DNA of 64,000 bases from Leishmania martiniquensis (taxonomy: Eukaryota > Euglenozoa > Kinetoplastea > Trypanosomatida > Trypanosomatidae). Below are positions 58,774 to 64,000 of this stretch, piece after piece. Under the pieces are notes generated by a model. The model had not been told where the DNA came from. It did no database searches and saw only the letters and a list, made by a program, of their open reading frames with translations. The position numbers and the translations under genes were made by a program. The stretch covers positions 884,501 through 948,500 of the forward strand of contig NC_090171.1 in the NCBI RefSeq assembly GCF_017916325.1. Reading direction: 5' to 3'. The first letter of the stretch is position 1. Each line of letters starts with the position of its first letter.

Positions 58774-60201
58774 ATGCCGTACGCCGCCACTGTCCCATCC
58801 ACGTACCGTGCTGACCTCGAAGCTGCCGCGGCAACTGTGTACCACACGCTCGCGGATGCGGGCCTCACGCGTGAGGGTGATGCATGCACGTCGGCTGCCA
58901 CCGCTGGGTCACCGCGTTCGGCGTCGAAACCTGTGGTCGCGGTCGCGCATGATGCAATGGGGCTGTTGATTGGTGGCAGCACCGTAACGCTGGCTTATCA
59001 GATACGCGGTGAGCTCGGCCGTGGCCAGTACGGTTGTGTTTACTTGATAGAGGAATGCGTACAACACCATCTCTTGGCGTTGAAAGCTACGTACGGCCCG
59101 ATTCGAGCAGGCGCTGCACCTGAGCGCCAGAGGCTGCAAGCGCGGCGGCGGCAGCAGCAGCAGCAGAAGTCACCAAAGGACTCAGGCGGCGACGCTCACG
59201 ACGCGGCTCTCGCATCGTGCGCGCCGCTCGAGGAGGACGACTGCGCCGCACCGTTTCGAGCCAGCCTATCGCACATCAGCAACGAGGCTATGTGTCTGCG
59301 CGAATGCCACTCACCCTTCATCGTCCGCCTTGAGGGGGCCGGTAGGGGCGAGAATGGTGAGGATCTGCTGCTTATGGAGTACGTGGATGGCGGCGATCTT
59401 CGCCGAGAGATTCGGCGACGGACCGCCAAGGCCACACCCTTCACCGAGACGGAAGCCGTCTTCGTTTTCCTACAGCTCTGTATGGCCGTCGATCACTTGC
59501 ATCACCTGAACATGCTGCATCACGACCTGAAGCCGGAGAACGTGATGCTCAGCCAGGCAGGCATCGTCAAGCTCGGAGACTTTGGGTTTGCAAAGAAGTA
59601 CAGAGAGCCGGTGTGCCAGCGTGTTGCGTCGACGGGGTGCGGCACGCCGTACTACCTCAGCCCCGAGGCCCTCCGCGGCGACCGGTATTCGCTCAAGAGT
59701 GATATGTGGGCCCTCGGCATCATCCTCTACGAACTTCTGGCACTTGCCGGCCCCTTCGCGGCCGCGACGCGCGCGGAGCTGCGTACGAAAGCTAACAACT
59801 CCGACTATCCCGCGCTGCCGGGCATCTACTCGGATGATCTGCGGTCTGTGTGCTATCAGCTGCTGACCGTCGACCCTGACCAGCGCCCCTCGACGCGCGA
59901 CCTGTTCGACGGCAACGAGTACCTGCGCGATAAGCTCAACGCGCTACGCCGCATCTCCGAGTGCTCTGTGAATATGAGCACGGAGGAGAAAGGATCCATG
60001 TTTCATTGCATCAGAGCCGCACTGCGCCGCCGCCAGCCGGCGAGCCCGAAAGTGGCCGCTACTGCACTCAACCTTGGATGGGGCGGTAGCTGCAAATCCA
60101 CCTCTCATGATCAAGGCAGCCGTAGACCCGCAACGGCATCGGCACCGCGAGTAGTGGCAGGCGGAGACGCCGCCGGCCGCACGGCTCGCCGGGTGTGCTA
60201 G
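58774..60201 (+). CDS. NEK-like serine/threonine protein kinase
   Basis: A 475-residue protein with one kinase domain (about 76-385). It has the Gly-loop GRGQYG (82-87), the catalytic lysine K104 in LLALKAT, a probable helix C Glu (E171), the gate/hinge LLMEYVDGGDL, the catalytic loop HHDLKPEN (D251), DFGFAKKY (D269), the CGTPYYLSPEAL activation end and a DMWALGIILYEL helix F. The DGGDL hinge and overall pattern fit NIMA-related (NEK) kinases, which in trypanosomatids act on flagellum, basal body and cell cycle. About 50 residues with a Gln/Arg-rich run are inserted between K104 and helix C. The HRD Arg is His, so this is a non-RD kinase. The C-terminal ~90 residues are basic and disordered. 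Substrates are unknown. Confidence 0.88.
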   Translation: MPYAATVPSTYRADLEAAAATVYHTLADAGLTREGDACTSAATAGSPRSASKPVVAVAHDAMGLLIGGSTVTLAYQIRGELGRGQYGCVYLIEECVQHHLLALKATYGPIRAGAAPERQRLQARRRQQQQQKSPKDSGGDAHDAALASCAPLEEDDCAAPFRASLSHISNEAMCLRECHSPFIVRLEGAGRGENGEDLLLMEYVDGGDLRREIRRRTAKATPFTETEAVFVFLQLCMAVDHLHHLNMLHHDLKPENVMLSQAGIVKLGDFGFAKKYREPVCQRVASTGCGTPYYLSPEALRGDRYSLKSDMWALGIILYELLALAGPFAAATRAELRTKANNSDYPALPGIYSDDLRSVCYQLLTVDPDQRPSTRDLFDGNEYLRDKLNALRRISECSVNMSTEEKGSMFHCIRAALRRRQPASPKVAATALNLGWGGSCKSTSHDQGSRRPATASAPRVVAGGDAAGRTARRVC

Positions 60202-63200
60202 CACATGAAGGGGGCCAACAACACTCACAGCCTTTGCAGGACGCGGTGCACCCCCCCCCCGCTTCTTTCACGTGCGCGGGTGCGTCTTACCCTGCGCGCT
60301 CCTTCTCTCTGGCTGCCCTGCATCGTACCGCGGGTGTTCGCCTGACCCCCTTTCGCCCCCCTCCGCGACTCTTCTTGGCTTCCTCAGTAAGGCAGAGTGC
60401 CTTCGTTTTGGCTCTCGCTCGCTTTCCCGTGACTTCGTGTGTCGGACAGTCTTTCTTTCCTCTCCAAAGAAGAGGGTGACGCGACATGCACTGCTATCCT
60501 CTGTTCCCTTCCGCTCACCCTCTCCCTTTTCTCACCAGCGGCCCTGCTCATCTTACTGCGTCGAGTGCGACGGCGACGTCCTCGCTATGCGTATATTCCT
60601 TCTATGCGTGGCCCTTTGGCGACGAGCTTCACGAGTCAGTCTCTCTCTCTATCCCCTTCCGCTCTTTTTTCACCCCCGCTAGAAGGTCGACGTGGTGCAT
60701 GGCGGCACGGACGCACACGCACACAAACACACAGAAACAGTGGCACTGACAGCCTTTTTGTTTTCTTACTCAATCTTCCCTTTCCCTTTCTCCCGGCCCG
60801 CACACCCACCGCCACGCAGCTCTAATTTTTCCGTTTGCGTGAAGGTGTATGTGCATGCGCGTCTATTTTCTGACGTTCTCGTGCGAGAATGAGACGTTGC
60901 GATACGCAAACGCCACGTGTGCACGCCCTCTCTCGGCCCCTCTCCGACGTGCGCTCTCTCCTTCTCTCTCTTATTCTCCCGCTCTCTCTCTGAACCTTAT
61001 CCTCACTCCCCTGCTCGATGCTGGGTTCCGTTTCGCGTGCATGTGCACGTTAATGTGCATGTGTGTGTATGTGTGTGTGCGTGGACTCACCACGAAGACA
61101 GTATCGCCTCACGTGTGGAGTTGAATGGTGCGTTTTTCTTTCTCTCTCTCCCTCTCTTTTCTCACCCTTTTTCGGTTGTGAGTGCTGGATCCTGTTCATG
61201 CCCCCATCCCTCTTGACAACGTACTCGATGTCTAAGCTCGCCTTCCCCTTCCGCCCCTCCTCTTCCCTCCTCCTCTTTTCTCCTCCTTCGCTTCCCACCC
61301 ACGCGTGCAACGCCACATTGTGTGTCTTACAGAAAGGAGGAGTCGCGCGTTCATGATGGCTTCCCTTCTACCTTTACTTCTCTTTTTTTTTCATCTCCGT
61401 CCCTGTTGTCTGCGCTTTTTTCCCCACGTGCTGTGCGTATGAGCCTCATCATTTTTTTGGTGTGCCTCGGCAGACTAAACCATATATATATATATGTCTG
61501 CAACTCGTTGTATGCCCCATCTGCACTACTCCCTCACACCCCTCCTATCCTCTCCTCTTCCCTCTGCTTACAAGCACTTTTTTTTGTGATGGGGTGGTGC
61601 GTGTGTGTGTGTGTGCTTGATGTGCTTTTCTTGTTTCGCTTCTGCTCGTTCATGGAGGGCTGCACACAGGCGCATATGTTCATGTGTGCTTTGCGCGCTG
61701 TAGGGTACACTGCTGGACAACAATCGTGCTTGCGCCTATCCCGCCTCGTTACTGTAGGTGTTCGAGGGGGGCTCCTCTCGCTCTCACTCGCTTCCTCCTC
61801 TCACCTTCTCATTTCAAGTCACCTTTAGCAGCTCTCTGTCTCTCCCTCACTCTTTCCTTCTTTCTGTTCGATACTGTCGCACGCGGAGGATGCGGAGTTG
61901 CAGCAGTTACTGAGCGAAACGGACGCAAACCTTCTCTACTGTGCACATGCAACTTTTCTTTTTTGTTTTGTTTCCCCACGTCGGCTGCTGCTGAGGCCTG
62001 GAGGGTGCAAGCAGCGCCTTCTCTATCTCTGTGCATGTGTGTGGTGTGTGTGTGGTGGGGGGTATTTCAATGGTGTGCTGGGCAAAGTACCGGCCATATT
62101 GGCAAATCCCCCAAGATGATTGACAAATGTTTCTTCCTTTTTTTTCCCTCCCCCCACCCGTCGTTTCCTTTTCTTTTTCCTTCTTCTTCACCCTTTCCCC
62201 CCCCCTGCCTCCTCCTCCAGCTTTCGCTACGTGGTGCATCGGCTCCGCGCGCTTGCGTGTTTGTCTCTGCGTATGCCCATCGCATCTCTCTGTGTGTCCC
62301 TTTGTGTGTGTGTGTGTGTTTAGTGACTCCTCTACATTCTCTTCTCCATTTGTCTTGTAGCACGTTTCCTGCAGACAGGTCGCTCACACATACACACACA
62401 CACTGACCCGCCCTCTCTGCGTATTTCTCTTCCCCATCACCTTCTCCTGTTGCTCTTTCCCTTAATATATTCTTCTGTGTGTACCAAAGGAGGGCTACTT
62501 GTGGCGGCAGACCTCCTCTCACCGACCTTCCCCCACCACCCGCCTCTGAGTACTTCTCCTCTTGTTGTGGCGGTCGTTGTTCCTTCGTCCTCACAGTATG
62601 AAGGATGCATATACACGAGCATCGCGGGCCCACGTCGTCGCCAAAGAATGAGCATATCAAAGGAGTACGAGCTCTTTTTCTTCCGTGTCTTCGCCCTTTG
62701 TTGCCCTCCTCCCTCCCTTCTCTGTCCCTCCCCCCACATCACTCTGCACCCCTCTTGGTCATTCACCTGTCTTGGCAGCTTCTCTGTTGCTTTTCGCTTT
62801 GACGAGCGATCAGTTGCGGTGATAACGAGAGTAGCGGAAGTTGTTGGGCCCTGCCCTCTACTTCTTCGCCGTTTTCCTTCGCTCTGCGCATGCCTCCCTC
62901 CCTCTTCGCCCATTCAACTCCGCTGGGCAATCCTTCCCCCCCCTCTCTCCCCCTTCCCCTGCTTGTGGCAGATCGCATCTTCGACTCTCCACGCCCTCTC
63001 CGTTGTTTCCGAGCCCTCTGCTTTTGCTGACGCCTTGCTTGCTGTACGATGTCCTCTTTCCTTCTCTTCCTCCCCTCTCTCCCCCTTTTTTGGTCCACTT
63101 TGGGTACGTTTGCGCATGTGTGCGCGCAGATGGAAGTGGGGATACACCAGTTTATGCGCCACGCTCCAGCATGTGCGTAATATTATGCATACGCGCACCT

Positions 63201-63828
63201 CAGCTGTTATGTTCGACCCACCCACGCACACATACGCCTGCATTATACCAGCTGCCGTGCTCCCGCATCGCTGACAGCCTCTCTCACCTCCTCTTTTATT
63301 CTCAGAAGTGTTCCCCCTTCGAGGATGGGGAATTCGCTGTTCGCCCGTGTATCGTGATGAGAGCTGATAAGGTGCTGCATATAGGCGCACACGCATGGAG
63401 AGGAGAGACGCTTTAGGTGCGTGCCCACTCGCGCAACTTCCTCTCTTATTATGCGCGGATGGTGCGGCTCTCTGCTCTCTTCGATGTTGGCCGTTGGCGT
63501 GCTGTTATTTTAGCTCTCTTCGTTTTTTTCCTGACGTCTCTTTTCATCTACAGACGGATTCGCTCGCACGACCCACACGCACGTGGAGTGAAACGCGGAG
63601 GGGGGCAGAAGCAAGCGAAAACAAAAAAGGGGGGTCGAGATGCAGGCGTGTTCGGCGGGATGAGAAACGCTCGTCACCGCAGCCCGCCTTCCCCTCCCCC
63701 TTCCGCATGGTGGCCTACTCGCCAGGCAGTGCGGGAGAGAAAGCTACCCAAAGTCAAGCCCACCACACCTTTTTTTTCAATGGTTCGCTGATCTAAGTGA
63801 ACGATGAAATCGCCTCCCACTTTGGGGA
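60202..63828. other. 3.6-kb gene-free tail region
   Basis: I see no supported gene on either strand. A C run lies at 60250-60261, a GT-rich run at 61056-61080, a TA microsatellite at 61481-61496, another GT tract at 61600-61615 and several pyrimidine-rich blocks. The region would hold the NEK 3'UTR and the 5' flank of the next gene. Confidence 0.45.
61481..61496. repeat. TA dinucleotide microsatellite
   Basis: About eight TA units within pyrimidine-rich non-coding DNA. Confidence 0.75.
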
Positions 63829-63873
63829 TTCCTCTCTCCACCCCCTCCTAGCGCTCTCCTCCTATTCCGCAAG
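63829..63873 (+). promoter_or_regulatory. Possible trans-splice acceptor near the right edge
   Basis: A pyrimidine-rich stretch (63829-63870) contains an AG at 63850-63851 and is followed by an AG at 63872-63873, upstream of an ATG at 63901. Confidence 0.35.
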
Positions 63874-63900
63874 CTCGCTGTCAATAACGTCCCCTCGGTG

Positions 63901-64000
63901 ATGTTAGCGTCCTTCGGAGTACCAGAGCCGCCAAATGCCCTCTTCCCCGCCGAGATCGGTGGACAAGCGCTCCCTCACCCCCACACACACACACACCCTC
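63901..64000 (+). CDS. Possible 5' end of a further gene, clipped by the window
   Basis: An ATG follows a polypyrimidine-AG signal and the frame stays open for 33 codons to the window end. The first ~24 residues (MLASFGVPEPPNALFPAEIG and on) look protein-like and faintly recall the start of an actin-related fold. The following CA repeat gives His-Thr alternation, which argues against coding. This is weakly supported. Confidence 0.25.
   Translation, partial: MLASFGVPEPPNALFPAEIGGQALPHPHTHTHP

Noticed and set aside
62450..63274. 274-codon + frame in the right gene-free region
   Set aside because: It starts with TTG, runs through C/T-rich tracts and shows no domain or coding-like composition.

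Overview
The window looks like nuclear DNA of a trypanosomatid, most likely Leishmania. All 16 well-supported protein genes lie on the + strand, none has an intron, and they are separated by 0.7-6 kb of pyrimidine-rich, microsatellite-rich DNA with polypyrimidine-AG signals typical of spliced-leader trans-splicing. Coding regions fill about 46% of the window and are GC-rich at third positions. A dispersed element resembling the short SIDER retroposon remnants of Leishmania occurs twice. I see no strand switch, so the window appears to sit inside one polycistronic transcription unit. Most starts were set at the first ATG of the frame; where an ORF extends upstream only through a TTG or GTG codon I trimmed it.

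Layout, left to right: 0-2 kb, gene-free flank with SIDER-like copy 1. 2-5 kb, a HAD-family (pyrimidine 5'-nucleotidase-like) hydrolase and a p24/GOLD cargo receptor. 6.4-10.1 kb, an array of seven almost identical 532-bp tandem repeats with no credible gene. 10.8-18.1 kb, a divergent LC8-type dynein light chain, an NSUN2/Trm4-like RNA m5C methyltransferase and a protein tyrosine phosphatase. 19.6-25.0 kb, two large proteins I do not recognise. 26-27.5 kb, a choline-transporter-like (Pns1/SLC44) membrane protein. 29.4-33.8 kb, a tandem-BRCT protein and the SM protein VPS45, followed by SIDER-like copy 2. 36-43.8 kb, a giant 2607-residue gamma-tubulin complex component (GCP6-like). 44.9-49.9 kb, the GTPase DRG1 and a guanylate kinase. 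51.2-60.2 kb, a possible GET4-like protein, BBS4 and a NEK-like kinase. 60.2-64 kb, a gene-free stretch with a possible clipped gene start at 63901.

As is usual in trypanosomatids, neighbouring genes are not functionally linked. Loose themes are the flagellum and microtubules (LC8, GCP6-like, BBS4, NEK), the secretory and endosomal system (p24, VPS45, perhaps GET4), and translation or nucleotide metabolism (NSUN, DRG1, guanylate kinase, HAD). Control is expected to be post-transcriptional. I found no tRNA, rRNA, CRISPR or bacterial-type element. The features most worth following up are the homogenised 532-bp array, the 98%-identical SIDER-like pair, the domain-interrupting insertions in the GCP6-like protein, and substitutions at usually conserved enzyme motifs (NSUN motif IV, NEK HRD).
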